Positions 20,486 to 33,581 of a stretch of DNA of 64,000 bases are shown here, one piece after another. Position 1 is the stretch's first letter; each line of letters starts with the position of its first letter. The position numbers and the translations under genes are program-made. The notes beneath the pieces are model-generated. The model was not told the DNA's origin, made no database searches, and saw nothing but the letters and a program-made list of their open reading frames with translations. The DNA comes from Pleurodeles waltl. Lineage: Eukaryota > Chordata > Amphibia > Caudata > Salamandridae. Location: assembly GCF_031143425.1 (NCBI RefSeq), contig NC_090445.1, forward strand, positions 1,197,748,691 to 1,197,812,690, read 5' to 3'.

Positions 20486-21165
20486 ATGTTTTAATAATGA
20501 GTTTAATAAAACGACTGCATCTTAGATAGCAAAGCGTGAGCTGCAATAACCAGGACGACACAACATGACAGGATTCAAATTGTGACGAGAAGAGTGAAGC
20601 ATATGAATAACGCTATCATATTGTCACTATTCCCAATAGACTAACTCCCACCTAAGCTATGATAGAGCACATCATGTTAATTATGCCCTACATCATCCCC
20701 CAAACCTGAGCAAAGGCCTGCGGTCTGTGTTAGCATCTGTAGCGAAGCATTCTGCAATCAGCATACAGTACAGTTGTGGTTCTCTGGCTGGAATCTCCCT
20801 TTCACGTGTAAGGGACAAGGAAATGTTTTTCTGAGAAAACAGCTGATGTTCTGGGAAAATGTTCCTACGTAAAGATGTTTGTTTTCTATGAATGTTGGAG
20901 ACTAAACATCTACCACGTTCACCGGCAATGTACTGTGCTGTAGCCTTGGAAGAAGCGTAGAGTGATCAAGAATGTCTTGTTTGAGCACAGAGTGCTGGCC
21001 TAGGCAAAAACAGTTAGATAAACAGAAAATAAAACAAGACCGTAAAAGTGGCTATTGCAACAATAATAAAATGAAGCCAAATAAAATACATCTAGGTTAA
21101 GGTGCACAGCGGCTTGGCCTAGTGTGTTAAAATAACGTGCATGGAGCTATGGCTAAAATGGCTAC
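20486..21165. other. Unclassified repeat, continuation of 10817-11024
   Basis: AT-rich, with no open frame of note and many short A/T runs near 21040-21090 ('aaaataaaacaag', 'aataataaaatgaag'). Its position just before a Gypsy integrase remnant, and the AATAAA-like clusters, would suit an LTR, but I could not find both ends. Confidence 0.35.
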
Positions 21166-21722
21166 ACAACAAGCATCAATGGAGGAAATCAAGTGAAATC
21201 AGACCCTTTGTCAAGCCTTCTGGCTTATCGCTCAACTCCTCACTCCACAACTTGTGAAAGTCTTACCACCTTGATATTTGGTAGAGCCATCATAACCAAA
21301 CTGCCACAGTAGATTGACCTTTGAATGCTGATAAGGTTTGTGTCACAGACACTTTTTGAATGTGTAAAATGAAAACATATGCTGAACAGTGTCGACGAGC
21401 TCAAGAAACACTTGTTGATGAAGGTGACTAATTCCTGGTCGAACAGAAACTAATGTGGAAAACAGCAATACCATTTGCTGTCAGTCCTCTGAGGGCAGTG
21501 ACATGCAAAGGACACATGGTGACAGTGCATTATTATGGACAGATCATCACACGGGACTCATCACAGATTAAGCACCTACCTCTGTGTCCATCAGCTCCTG
21601 CAATCATGAATGAGGTGATCCCACCTAGAAGTCCAGATCGAGCATCAGAACCGCTGCCATCTGTGCCCAACGAGACTGCATCTCAACTACCTCATAACAC
21701 TCAATCTGGCAGAATAGAGTGA
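21166..21722 (+). pseudogene. Gypsy-type integrase C-terminal remnant
   Basis: The frame starts with LLAYRSTPHSTTCES, the highly typical end of the Ty3/Gypsy integrase core, followed by a degraded RA-x-T-KLPQ linker. An open stretch of 89 codons (21453-21722) ends the pol gene with a Pro/Ser-rich tail. Stops and frame changes occur between 21230 and 21450. The catalytic residues are missing because the 5' part is lost at 21165. A polypurine tract and an LTR follow in the expected order. Confidence 0.65.
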
Positions 21723-21780
21723 GTGCCTCGACGACTAACTGAAGAATTATAATGTGACTGTTATTTATCATTTTTATCTA

Positions 21781-21793
21781 ACAAGGGGGGACA
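21781..21793 (+). promoter_or_regulatory. Polypurine tract before the 3' LTR
   Basis: 'acaaggggggaca' directly before the TGTAGTGTC start of the LTR. It would prime plus-strand DNA synthesis. Confidence 0.6.
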
Positions 21794-22016
21794 TGTAGTG
21801 TCGTAAGACTTTGTGCACTAGGACCCTTGCAGTTCTAGACTGACTCAATAGAGGAATAGCATAACTTGTTGGGAGGCATTAAGGTGTGGTTATTAATAGT
21901 TATGATGTGATCTGAGAGTAGTGTGTGATTGTCTGCTGAGGAACAAAAATGTCTGCCATGAAGCTCTATGTATGGCGTGGTTCTTTGCATGCTCCTAGGC
22001 TAAGGAGGACACTACA
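21794..22016 (+). repeat. Short Gypsy LTR (223 bp)
   Basis: Starts TGTAGTGTC and ends GACACTACA, a perfect 9-bp terminal inversion with TG...CA ends. It follows a polypurine tract and a Gypsy integrase tail, so it is the 3' LTR of that element. The partner 5' LTR is not in the window. Confidence 0.7.
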
Positions 22017-23889
22017 CCTCACACAAAATGGTTTAACACAGCGAGTCTTTGGCAGGCCCTGAGGATACATTTGAAAGTAGTGTGGCTTAGGCATGGAGGC
22101 GACTCAGTACATGGCCTGATATCATGGCCAACCCATGTAACCCTCAGCCAAAGTCTTCCTGATGTAGTGGAAGCACACCGGGTTACATTTTACTATTACG
22201 AGCAGGATCTCCACTCAAAGTTAACATCCATTTTTTCCAGGTTTTTAGGTTTTTTGGATTAAACAGTAGAGCTGGTTCCTGGAGCTCCCCCTCGCCTCCC
22301 CCCAACAATTATGGATACCGTCAGTGCCTTGATCCTAATATCACCCAACTCCTAACATTTTTTACCAAACAGAACTTCCCAGCACCTGCAACTTTTCTAT
22401 ATAAGTTGGAACCAGGATTCAGTTTGTAAAACTTCTCCCTTCCCAGTAGTCAATCATTCCTATGCGGACTTTGATAGAATCACCTAATTAATTCTCATTC
22501 CATAATTATCTTCTTTTAGCCCTTGTTAATGTATATGAAATAGCATTCCAAGGCTTCCAAAAGCTTTGTCAGAGCTAGAGGCATTCATTACTTACCTTCG
22601 ATAATATTTCTGGTAGATACTCTATCTACCTACTCATTCCTCACATTTTGAATGTTCCAGGCATCAAAGTGAATTGAGAAGCTCTTCAATAGCTCTTCAC
22701 ACAAGTAGGGGCGCGGGCTCCACTTCGGTGCTGGAAACTATGCCACTGTGAAGTCACATGTGCCATAAAATGCCCCACCATTTACTGATGTGTTCACAAC
22801 CCTTTTTATATACTTTTGAGGCAATCAAGATGAGAAGGATATCAGGAAAGTTAGGTGCAGTATGGTTGGTAGTATTGGGACCTTAATAAAATGGTTCACT
22901 TACTAACCAAGCATGAAATCAGAGAGGAGGTGTGGTCGGTGAATAATCTGCAGGGAGATAGAACATCAACCAAAAAGTTCCTTACAGAATGCAAGCAATT
23001 TTATCTTCTGATTGATAATTCTACCTGACGATTTCTCACAATTTAAATAGATCTCCCAAGCATTACACATCCAGGAGGTGGGTAAATGGTTGGTTAAACT
23101 AAAAAGTCCTGAAGGACAGAGAGTTTGAAGTGACCTTCCCTCCACACTTCTAAATCTAAGCAGTATTGCCATTTTGCAAAGGTTTGGACTCCTTTTGCCA
23201 GACTTGAGGTAGAAGATCTCGCCCAAGAGAAATAGGTCTCAATACCTTCTGGAGGCTTATCAGCCAAGGCATTGTATATCTTAATGCATAAGATAATGAA
23301 TGGTTTCTTACCTGTAATACTAGTTCTCCTTTAGAGATATCTCAAATGAAATTATAATCACTAAATAGTCTTGCCCACATCTGTCAATCCATAAGCACTT
23401 TTTACAAAAACACTGTACCAAAGTAAACAGGAACATAAGCAAAATAGTAGTTGACAGCATGTAGGTTTGTTACTGCCCCATTTTCGCTATCACCATCTGA
23501 AATATTCACTTAATTTCCCTTCCCGTTTCATGCAATGGAACTTAGAACTACCTATGACTCACAACGGATCCCCATGTGAGCCATAGCAAACGCCACACAT
23601 CTCCCTTTATACAAAACAACCTAAGTAAAGTACAAATCCTTGAAATATGCATTAGTGTTACTTAACAGAAAAATTTGTGAAACATGTACTGTAAACTGAA
23701 ATTTTAAAATTATATTTATCTAAACCTTATGTATGAAATAAATAAATGTTTCTATTGAATATGAACAAAACATAATTACATTCTTACATACATCTTTGAG
23801 ATAACTAGGAGCTCTACAGAATGTACTTGGTTCATCATTTCCTGCCAATATTCTGCTACCACTGGTGTTACACTCATCTATTTATGTGG
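22017..23889. other. Unclassified repeat DNA
   Basis: No gene I can name. A short plus frame (22071-22262) and minus frames around 22966-23280 are weakly reminiscent of retroelement gag, but I would not rely on it. A purine run on the minus strand near 23610 ('aaagggagatgtgtgg') could be the polypurine tract and LTR start of the minus-strand Gypsy at 23890-27390. Confidence 0.35.
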
Positions 23890-24189
23890 ATGAATTTCCA
23901 AATAATACTGTAGATCCTTCACCATCAGTAGTTTTTTTGTCAGAAGAAGAAGTTTGGGAACTATAATCTTTCAGTTGCACCACTCTACCAAGATTCCATA
24001 TCCTACCATCCTCCATTTTAATTACATTCCTGAATATGTTAATCACTCAGTATATTTTGATCCAGGATAGGCTCACATGGATGCTTTTATCTTCACCCAA
24101 TCACCTTCAACAACCTCCTTCTCACTACATGCCTTGCATCAAAATCTTTTTTCCGTCCTACCATTTTCTTACACTCCTTGATTCTCCAT
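23890..24189 (-). pseudogene. Gypsy integrase, C-terminal part (minus strand, split)
   Basis: On the minus strand the frame runs on from the TSD through a basic stretch (KKMVGRKKDFDARHVVRRR) to a short SH3-like C-terminal domain (NVIKMEDGRIWNLGRVVQ). This is the usual end of a Gypsy integrase. It is separated from the catalytic part at 26681-27390 by the 2.5-kb LTR at 24190-26680, and the two parts share the TCCAT duplication. One stop is seen. Confidence 0.6.
24185..24189 (+). repeat. Target-site duplication TCCAT (left)
   Basis: TCCAT at 24185-24189 is repeated exactly at 26681-26685, on either side of a TG...CA LTR. Confidence 0.85.
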
Positions 24190-26680
24190 TGTTGGAAAAT
24201 GGGTTATTGGTAAGGGCAGGTAGGTACCTACACCTAGCAACAAGCCACTAACCTCCACTTAGGTCCAATTAGGTCTCAGTAAATTAACCCCAGCTCAACC
24301 CTTGGTAAGCTTGGCAACGAGCGTCAAGGCTTAACTTAGGAGACAGTGTGTAAAGCATTCAAATATCACAAAACAGTAATTAAATAAAACACAGGAAACA
24401 GTTTAAAAATCCAAAACCAATTTATAAAAATAGTTTATATTTTTATCTTTAAAATTACACAAAAACGAATAAAATCGGATAAAGGGAACCGGAGATATGA
24501 ATTTTTAAAGAATTATTATTTTTCTAGCGCTTAGAAACAAAAAGCGCCAATCGGGTCATCTGGTTGCACCTCGACCGGGGCAAAGTCAAAGTTTCAGGCC
24601 GACCGCGATGGAGCCCGTCTCGGCTACAGGTCGCGGGAGGCCTCGGTTAAAAAGTTACCTTCTGACTTAGTCTTTATTTTGAAGATTTTCTTCAGCGGGA
24701 CGAACCTGCCAGTCGTATCCGACCTCCTGGAGCCCTTCTCCGGATACGCGATGCTGGATTCCTCAGTGGAGATTTTTACCTTCGGACTTAGTCGTTTTTT
24801 CGAGTTGAAAATCCTTCGACCGGGGTAAACCTGGATCTTGATCCGACGTCCATGGAGCCCTTCTCGGATACGATGGCTGGGAGGTCCCGGTCAACTTTTT
24901 ACCTTCGGACTTAGTCTCTTTTTCAGAGATTTTTCTTTACCGGGACGAACCACCAAATCAGGCCGGGTCGCGGTTGAGGCAAACAGGCTAGAATTTCCGC
25001 AGCGGGTCGGTCCCTCTATGGAGCTTTTTTACAAAAATTCTCAAATCTTCTCCAAACTTCTGGGGCTTCATTCAGATGTTCTTTTAAGGTTCTTTTGGGG
25101 TCCACAGCTCACCCCAAGGGTCCAGAAGTTCTGAGATGGTCCTTGGGGGGTGCGGAGTACAACTTACAGAATGCACCTGGCGCAAACTCCTTTTTGGCCA
25201 CTGGGCAGTGGTCAGCTGGTCGCTTTCTTCAGGAGTTGGTGCAGGGGACTCTGGTTAGCAATTTTTCACCTGTGGCAAACAGGGAGTCCCTCCTTGAACC
25301 AGTTGAAGCCAAGCAAAGTCCTTCTTGTGGTGAAGCCCAAGTGTGCAGCTGGTGCAGTCCTTCTGAGTGCAGGTTCCAGGTGCAGGCCAGGGGTCCAGCA
25401 GGGCAGTCCTTCTTCTCCTTTAGTTCTTTTCTTGTTGAAATCTGGTTGGGATCTGAGGTGTGGGTGCAAGTCTGCCAGTTTTATCCTTGCTCCTGGGTGA
25501 AAAGCAGGGGGGTCCTGGTTCTCCAATCAGGTACAGGGTCGTCCCCCTGTGATTACCACTTCCTGGGAAGTGTGGCAAAAATCCATCCCAGAAGGCAACA
25601 TTCTCTAAAAATCCAACATGGCTGAATCTGATTTTTGGAGGTTACATCTGGCTGAGCCCACCCACTGGTGTGGCTAAAAATCATAAACACAACCCTCTCC
25701 TGCCCTCTCCTAATCTAATCAAGGGGGCACCTAGTTGTCTGGGGTTGCAGGATGTGGGGGTGTTGCTGGTTGCTCCAAATGTCCTTCTCTGCCTTTGAAG
25801 ACCAGTTTGGCAGCCCTCCCCCTTCCTGCCTCACCATCTGCTGAGGGGAGATTCTCTCCCACAGGCACATTCCTTTGTGTGAAGCCAGGCCACTTCACAC
25901 CTCATCAAGGCAGCTTGGCTAAGCTGCTGCAGGCTGGCCAATCAGAGCACAGCAGCAAAAACAATGCAGGGCTGAAATTGGCAACTTTTTAGGTAAAGTC
26001 TAAAACTCTTTACCTGAACAAGTTATATTAAATCCCACAACTGGAAGTTGTGGGATTTATTACAACAATTAATTTGATACCAAATTCTTGGTATGCAACA
26101 TTTAAGGAGACTTTAAAATTTAAAATAAAGTCTCCCCATTCTAGCCTATGAAGGCCATTTACTACAATGAGGGAAAAACGAATTTGGCTGTTTTTACCTC
26201 ACCAGGGCTTATAAAACTATTTTTATAAAGTCCCTGCTTATAGTTACATGGCACCCAGCCCTAGGGGCACATAGGGCACACCTTAGGGGTGACTTATATG
26301 TAAAAATAAGGTAGTTTAAGACTTTGGAACTACTTTTAATTCCAAAGTCGAATTTGCATATAACTTTAATTTAAAAGCAGCCAGCAAGGCAGGCCTGCCT
26401 TTAAAATGACACTGGGCACCTCAGCAGTGCACCTATGGGTGCACCACCTATGCTGTGGTCCCTAAAGCTACATGCCCTACCATATACTAGGGACTTATAG
26501 GTAGGTTAACTTAGCCAATTATAATTAGCCTAATTTGCATATCCATTTTACACAGGGCACAGGCCCTGGGACTGGTTAGCAGTACCCAGGGCACCATCAG
26601 AGTCAGGAAAACACCAGCAAAAAGTGGAAAATGGGGGCAAAAAGTTAGGGGGCCTCTGCAATCAGCCCTGTTTTCTCACA
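24190..26680 (-). repeat. Solo LTR (2,491 bp) inserted in a Gypsy integrase
   Basis: The plus strand starts TGTTGGAAAATGGG and ends TTTTCTCACA, flanked by a perfect 5-bp TSD. It resembles the LTR at 2420-4963 read in the other direction (for example 'tataagtccctagta' on the minus strand). It has no internal pol, gag or second LTR, so it is a solo LTR left by LTR-LTR recombination. Frames inside, such as 25095-25625, show no recognisable domain. The interior repeats a roughly 100-bp GC-rich block with 'ccttcggacttagtc' three times (about 24655-24925). Confidence 0.85.
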
Positions 26681-26685
26681 TCCAT
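26681..26685 (+). repeat. Target-site duplication TCCAT (right)
   Basis: Matches 24185-24189. Confidence 0.85.
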
Positions 26686-27390
26686 TCATCATTCACTGAG
26701 ACTTTCACCCATCCTTTATTCCAATCCATCCATCCAGGTACCAACTTAGAGTTGGGCTTCCTTCCTCTGAACAGCTCAAAAGGTGACTTACCCTTTGTCA
26801 TGTGAGGGGAAAGAAGAAATGAAACCAAGCAATTTTTTATTTCGTTCTTCAAGTCCAATCCTGAGCTCTTAGCCAACTGGTATCCTTCCTTAAGTGACCT
26901 GTTAAAACTTCCCACCATTCTTTTATCTTGTGAACGGCACAAAGCTGATTTTATTGCACCACCCATATGCTGCCAGAAAATCATCTGATTCTCCAGAGCA
27001 AAAGTGTACTCCATTATCAGTTAAGGAACTGTTAGAAACACCATCTCTCCTAAAAAGACCTTCTAAAAATCAAATAACTGCTCCTGAACTGATATCGGAC
27101 AGACATACTACTTCAGGCCACCTTGAAAAACAAATCTACTGGTACAAATACATAAATAAGGTGTGGCCCTCTCTCCTCTTAAAAGACCTACTAAATCCAG
27201 GGCTATTGCCACCCACTGGCCTTCTAGTAGCTCTCTAAAAATCATTGGCATACATCTAGTTTTATGCACTTTGTCACTTTCCCGGCATTCCACAAATTCG
27301 GTGATTTTCCTTTCCATTTCAATTTCTAATCCAGGGCACCAAAAATCAGATTTCACTCTTTGTTTCATTTTACTCACTCTTCTAAAGGAC
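26686..27390 (-). pseudogene. Gypsy integrase, zinc-finger and catalytic part (minus strand)
   Basis: Read from 27377 downward: KMKQRVKSDFWCPGLE, degraded HHCC finger (ECRESDK), first Asp in ALDLVG, second Asp in a TDNGV motif near 27020, then FNRSLKEGYQLAK and SPFELFRGRKP near 26780. This is the standard order of a Ty3/Gypsy integrase, which inserts retroelement DNA. The reading frame changes at least twice (about 27100 and 27000-26930). The reverse transcriptase that should precede it was not found beyond 27390. Confidence 0.7.
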
Positions 27391-28779
27391 TGCTACCTGT
27401 TGTTCAGAGGCGCATTGTGTCCCTGGCTCAGTAGCCACAGTGGGATAGTTGTGAGGCCTTGGGCCCTCAATGGTTCTCCATTTCTTAGCTTCATTTTAGC
27501 TTATTTTCATATTTTATATTTTACACATTTTAGCTGACATCACTTTAAGCAGTGTCATTTTACACATTTAGGCTTGCAAGATATTATTCGAAGAATACAT
27601 CGTACATGCTGCTTGTTTTTAGTTAGCCTTTCTTGACATGTAATCCGCACACTGTGTTCAAGGCTAGGAACAAGGTACAAGTTATTCTAGTGCTTGTGTT
27701 GCCCGTTCAGAGACAGCTTCTAATATCTAGACATATTGTTGCATCAGAACTGTGTCTCTAACACAGTGTGGCTTTGATGATTTAAATGATGCACTGACCC
27801 AGAAGGGTCAGGTTAGCACTCCACCTGCGACCATCTTGGGACAAATGCTCTGCCCGACATACAGCTCTGTTGACACTGATCTTTTAGTTTGTAGAGAAGG
27901 ATTGCCATCTACAATACAGTCCAATTTTCAGGTTCAGTTCTCCAGGTATGGAGGCTAAGGCTATCTTCTTAGATCGGGCAAAGGCAGAGGGTCTATTCAC
28001 TATGGTCTCAGTATAGGGTTAGAGATAGGTAGGAATATCTAAAAATCATTTGCCATGGTTGGCATGTTTATTCTTTTCACCATGTTCATAATGCTGGTAA
28101 CGTTGTTTTTTAAAATCTTCCTAACATCACAGCTCATTCTCTCTATGTAACACTACAATCGTTTCAATAAATGTATTGAAAACGTATCTCATTTCTCTCT
28201 TGTGTTTCGCCTGAGCATGCATGAGTAAGACAATGAAAGGGTAAGATCTGTTAACACGATTCACTTGAGCATCAGAGTGTCATGTTCAAGTGGCCATAAT
28301 CACATCTACCCCGGTAAAATTAGGGGTTTGAGTGAGTCACTGTGAGCTAGTCAGGAATTGGGCCAACAGCCTCTTTTGGTAAGGACGGACTTAGTCCCTG
28401 CATTCTGAAGTTCTGTCCCCCTAACACACAATCCTATTATTTTAGTATAAACTGTATAACATGGCACCACTAATTCATAGAACAGGAAGCTCTTTAGCAG
28501 GTCTCCTGAGTACTTCTTGTGTGTGCCCAAGGTTCCCTATTCACTTAAACAGAGAGGTCTGTGGTGTTAGGGCTAGGTCCTCCTCAGCATAATAGGAAAC
28601 AACTATTGTTGGCTGTAGGTTGTTCAAGCGTGAACATTTCAAAGGATACCCCCACCTTAGTGATTCCTTACTGCAGCCTTTGTCAAGAAACGTGTGCATG
28701 TCGCATTGTCTTCTGGACAGCAAGTTGGCAGCAGCATTCATGCATCAAGGGCTCCACCCCAAACTATGCCCAAAGCCAT
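27391..28779. other. Unclassified repeat DNA (possible LTR)
   Basis: AT-rich with no coding frame. The start of the block (27416, TGTGTCCCTGG) and its purely non-coding nature would fit an LTR of about 1 kb, and AATAAA lies near 28168, but no target duplication was found. From about 28560 it merges into the 5' part of the hAT relic. Confidence 0.3.
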
Positions 28780-31708
28780 GACTCTCAGTGAGGCAGCCGC
28801 TGCAGTCATGGTGATGAGCAGTGAGACTGAATTGGAGTTGACTCAGCCCCAAACTAGCACCCAATCAGCACAGAAAACCTAGAAAAGTGGACAACAGGAG
28901 CCACAGCCAGCATTAGTAGATCTTCCTGAAGTAGGAGCCAGATGTACCTCTTCTGGTTTCCCGATATCTAACAAGAAAAAGAATGGGTACTTTACCATCT
29001 TCTCCAAGCCCCCTTTCTGATGATCTGGATATGGATTGGACTCCAGCTAAATCTGAGACCTGCCATGAGAGGCAAGGGAAAAGGAAAGCCTTAGAATTAT
29101 GGAAGGAGATAAGGAGGACGAGCCAGCCATTGCCATGGAAGCTGGCTCAGAGGACACCAACATTACCCTTCCTATTCAACCTGCTTCGAAGGATGTGGCA
29201 CTGGTACTACCACTGCCAATTTCCATATTTGTAAGTCCCCCACTGAGACCTGCATCTACCACTACCTCAGTCGCAGTACGAACTGCAGAGAGGAATTGTC
29301 GACACACCCATCTATCTCCAGTTCTTCAGGCAGTGGCACCAGTGGCCAACTAAAAAGGTTTTCCTCCCCAGTTTAGGACTTCTTTGTGATTAGCAAGCAG
29401 AAGGATAACAGTGCAATACGCTCCATTTGTCACCCAAGTGTTCGTCGAGGTCAGCCTGGTTCACACTATGGTAATGGAGGCCAAACAACCCAAATGAAAA
29501 TACATTGCAATCTGTTAGGAAGAGCCACTGTAAAAAATTGCTGCAGGTGGTGGTGGTGATGAGAGAGTGGAATCAGCTGCAATCACTGTGGGAGCTGAAG
29601 GTGATGAGCAAGAAGAGTTTGAAAGCTTCACACAAAGTAGCCCTGTCACAAGCAGTGTACCAGTATCACCTGCTCAGCAACCTCAAAATGGCACAAGGGT
29701 CATATGGAGAGACCACAGCATACAGTGACTGCCTCAAGATGCACATTGAGTCCACCACCTCCTAGTTCTTGGAAGACGCCTGCATCCGTAACACCAGAAA
29801 AAAACAAGATGCAGGTTACTATTACTGGCATGTTTAGTCAAGAGAGGTCCTACGAATGCAACCACTGTGCAGCACATTTGTACAATGGGAAGGTGGCTAA
29901 AATGTTAGCACTGGACCACCTCACTTTTTCTTTGTGGAAGGTGTGGGATTTTTAGAATTTGTGGTGGCCATCTGCCCAAAATGGAAGGTTCGCAGTTTGA
30001 CCAGTTTCCCAGAGCTGCTGTTCCAGCACTCTATCATGATGTGCTGCAATTGGTTGAACAAGCTTTGCAGCAGAGTGCTGCTCACACTACCCACCTGATG
30101 ACAGAGAGGTTGACCAGTTGTCAAGCAAGAGATTACATGTGTATCACCGCCCACTGGATCTCTTTTGTGGGGGTTAGGCAACATCTAACTACAGGTCTCA
30201 GCAATAAAACAACTTTTAAAGGCGTTAGGTAGCATGCAACAGTAGCTATGTTTGCCATGGAGAAATTCCATACAGCTGCAAACATCTTTGAAGACTTTAG
30301 CAGCAAGGTGTATCAAATGGCTGTGACACAGAGGTCTTACAATTGTATTTGTTGCCACAGACAATGGCAGTAATATAGTTAAGGCCATGGCAGATGTTGG
30401 CAATCCTGTGTTTGGTATATTGCATCAACCTGATTGCGCAGAACTTTCTCAAAACAGAAGACATAGTCAGCAACATACTGACCATCTGCAGGAGAATCTG
30501 CACTGATTTTGGCCACTCTTTTAAAGCTTGGAGGAAGTGGAGGATCATTCATCATGCTAATAGAGTACCAGTTGTTGAAGCCTTCATATAGGAGGTGCCA
30601 ACACGTAGGAACTCAACTTATCACATGTTGCAACATCTGTTTGAGCAGTACAGATCGATCAATGATTATGTCATTCAAACTGGAGTGGACGAATTGGGAA
30701 AAGCAAGCCCATGGATATGGACAAATGGGGCATAGTTAAATACCTGACACAGATGCTACTTCCTTTTGAGGGTTTCGCACAGGAAGTCAGCAAGGAGGAC
30801 AGTATGATGAGCCACCATATCCCATTGTTGCATCTGCTAAAGAACCAGTTAAAAAAAGGTGTTGCAAAGGTTCTCTAGTGTGAACAGTAATAGAGAAGCG
30901 TGTGAGTTGGTTGAGAGCTTAATCCTTTGCTTGGCTGTGAATCCAGGGTTGCAAAGAGACATTATGTCCTCCAAAGAGCATGTTGTGACACAATACTTGA
31001 TCCTCAGTTCAAAATAATACTGCCCACTTGAATTCCTTTTTCAGAGAGGGTGATTCACTATTCAAGACATGGATTGTTGACCAAGGAGAGAACTCAAAGA
31101 GGAACGGCTGGAAGTTAGAGGCTGGGGCAAAAGTTCTGGTGTGCAGACTTCAACCTCCAGAGTGGGCAATGCTGTTGGCTCACATCAGCAAACACCAGCA
31201 ACAACAGCAACAGAAGAATTGGACCCAACCTCTGTATTGGCTTGGTGTCAAGCAACAGGGCTTAAGTCAAGTGCAGAACTGAAGGCAAAAGATGTTGCGC
31301 AAGTGGCAGCACCAATGACCAGAGGATGTTCCAGACTATCTGGATGAGGCAAGAGAGGTCTATTTGGATCAAAACCCATTGGTATATTGGTAAGGGAAGA
31401 TGTAGCCAGAGCTCAGCAGACTGGCAATAAAGTATGTGGCTTGTCTGGAAGCCAGTGTGTCTGATGAGCATGTGTTCAGTATAGCTGGAGCAGTTATCAC
31501 AGTGAGAAGGGCCAGTCTCTTGCCTCAAAATGTGGAGAGATTGGCCATGATCAAAATGAGCCAGCACTTCATACCACACAATTATACTATTTCTGAAATA
31601 CCACAGGATAAAGAGGAGGTTGAGGGTGATTGGTCATACGCAAGTGTGTTAGTTGACCAACTCTTGGGCGAACCACCTGAGTTTGAGGACCACCATAGAA
31701 AGTTTTAA
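28780..31708 (+). pseudogene. hAT-superfamily transposase relic (BED finger type)
   Basis: A leader (MPKAMTLSEAAAAVMVMSSE) and an acidic region are followed at 29356-29515 by a degraded BED-type zinc finger (DFFVISKQKDNSAI ... CHPSVRRGQPGSHYG, one Cys changed to Arg). The middle is broken by many stops, but pieces such as LLPFEGFAQEVS near 30760 fit the hAT catalytic region. The end (31436-31708) is the conserved hAT dimerisation block (CLEASVSDEHVFSIAGAVIT ... NVERLAMIKMSQHF). hAT enzymes are cut-and-paste nucleases with 8-bp duplications. I could not identify the terminal repeats. Clearly dead. Confidence 0.72.
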
Positions 31709-33188
31709 TTATATATCGTCAAACCACATTGCCAAAACAAACAAAATGGATATAGCTAAAGGAACATTATATATGTTGTTTATCTGACTTTGCAGCCCCA
31801 CCATTTTAGGCACATGTATGGCCGGATTGGAGCTGGACCAGTCTGCAGTGAAGAAGCCTCCCCATTCCCTTCAGGAGACAAAGCCTGCCTCCGTCCCATG
31901 CCTACCCTTCTTTATTTCATCCCCTAGCAGGGCCGTCCTAGTAAATATCATTTGATTCACAAGACTGCCAATGTTTTGCTTCTATCAAAAAAGGACGTAC
32001 AATTGTGTACCACTGTTCTTGGATTGGAAGAGGTGTATTTGCACCGATCAGTGATATATTATTGGGTGACAGTGAGGGAGGGTGTTTAACTAATTTCTAA
32101 ACTTGATTTCAATAATTTACAATGTTTGCAGCCTGATGGGTGATTTTTCCTGAAAATGATTGACCCTTTCACACTTAGCGAGATTTACTTTCAGGGCCCA
32201 CTCTTTGCTGTACTTTTTTTCTGGTTCTTCAGAGACCAAACTAGTCAGTTTAGTTAACAAACACAAACTACACAAAATACTCTAATTCTTTTACTGTTCT
32301 TGTTCACCAACAGCAGTGCACTACAGGTCTATTTCTTTCAAACTCAGGTGGGTCAGGACAGAGTAAGACTGATTGGTTACTTTAAGTCAGGAAGGACTCA
32401 AGGTAGGATTACCTCTTCAGCCAGAAGAAGGAAGTTATCAACTTCAAAGGGAAAGCAACATGATGACAACTGTAAGAGGACCACTCGGTTCTGAGGTTGA
32501 GAGAGAGGTGTGTTGATTTGGGAAATGCTGAGTGTGCACTGGCTCAATTGTGAAACTCCTCTATTGTGTGGTTGTGGTCAGGTGGGCCTGTTATAACTAG
32601 AGGCACACATGTGATGTCACATCATCACATTATGCACGCACTTGGCTAAATTTTATGATAAGAGCTGTGAGATTAATCAGCACGGTACATGCTTCTACTT
32701 GTCTGAGATTGGTTGTAAAATTGCTCTCGCTTCTCAGTTAATCTCACATGAGTCATAATGAAAGATTTCAACAGCCTATGCTCTTGCTCTGCCTCTGAGT
32801 CCTGGTACACTCCCCATGAAGCTTACCTTCTGTCCATCTCCTTGAATCTACAATATTATTTCTGTTTTACAATCCGCAGGCCTTCTCTTCTCCTGCTCGC
32901 AAGGTGAAAGCTACATAACACCCGTGCTTACCTTACTGGGCCGGTTCAAGCCAGGTACCCAAAAAGAAGGCCATTCCAAGGAGAATGCAGATGCACAGCC
33001 CAATGTGGCATTTATACAGTATCATTTAACAATCATAATTTTCAGGGTTCATGCCTCCATAAATTTGCATTTTTAAAACCTAAATGACAGAACATTTACA
33101 TATAGAATAACCTGGGTCTCTGGGTCTGAAGGATTGTTTGCAATGCATTTAATTGAACTGTCATTCGTTCATTTCCTTCCACAACAGA
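31709..33188. other. Unclassified DNA
   Basis: Probably hAT 3' sequence at first, then sequence without recognisable genes or repeats. I see nothing that would support a host exon. Confidence 0.4.
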
Positions 33189-33215
33189 TTAAGGGCCAGA
33201 TGTTGGTAGCTAAAA

Positions 33216-33440
33216 AATAGCGAGTCAGAAATTGCGAGTCGTTGCGACTCGCAATTTCCGACTCGCAAACTGGTATTCCGCAAGAAAAAGCGACTTCATT
33301 TTGCGACACGCAAATGAAGTCGCACCGCAGGTTACAAGTCCGCTGTTTGCGAGGTCGCTTTTTGCGACCTCGCTAAAAACGGACACGCAAATTGCGAGTG
33401 GGTGTCGCAAATTGCGACTGTGCCGCAAATTGCATGCAGG
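33216..33440 (+). repeat. Left subterminal motif array of Hb-D
   Basis: Multiple copies of 'gcgactcgcaa' and its complement in both orientations, for example at 33226-33270 and 33290-33420. They are mirrored at 36500-36725 and are candidate binding sites for the Myb-like protein or transposase. Confidence 0.7.
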
Positions 33441-33581
33441 TGCAGCAGAACTGTCTGGAAAACACTTCCTGGCTCATGCTGATGACATCACAGCCAGGAA
33501 GTTTACAAATACACCTGGGAGGAGGGAGGACCACACCCTGTTCAAACTGCTGAGCAACCACCTGGAGGAACAGCAGCAAGA

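Noticed and set aside
25095..25625. 176-codon plus-strand frame
   Set aside because: It lies inside the 2.5-kb solo LTR, has no domain, and is overlapped by other frames of equal quality.
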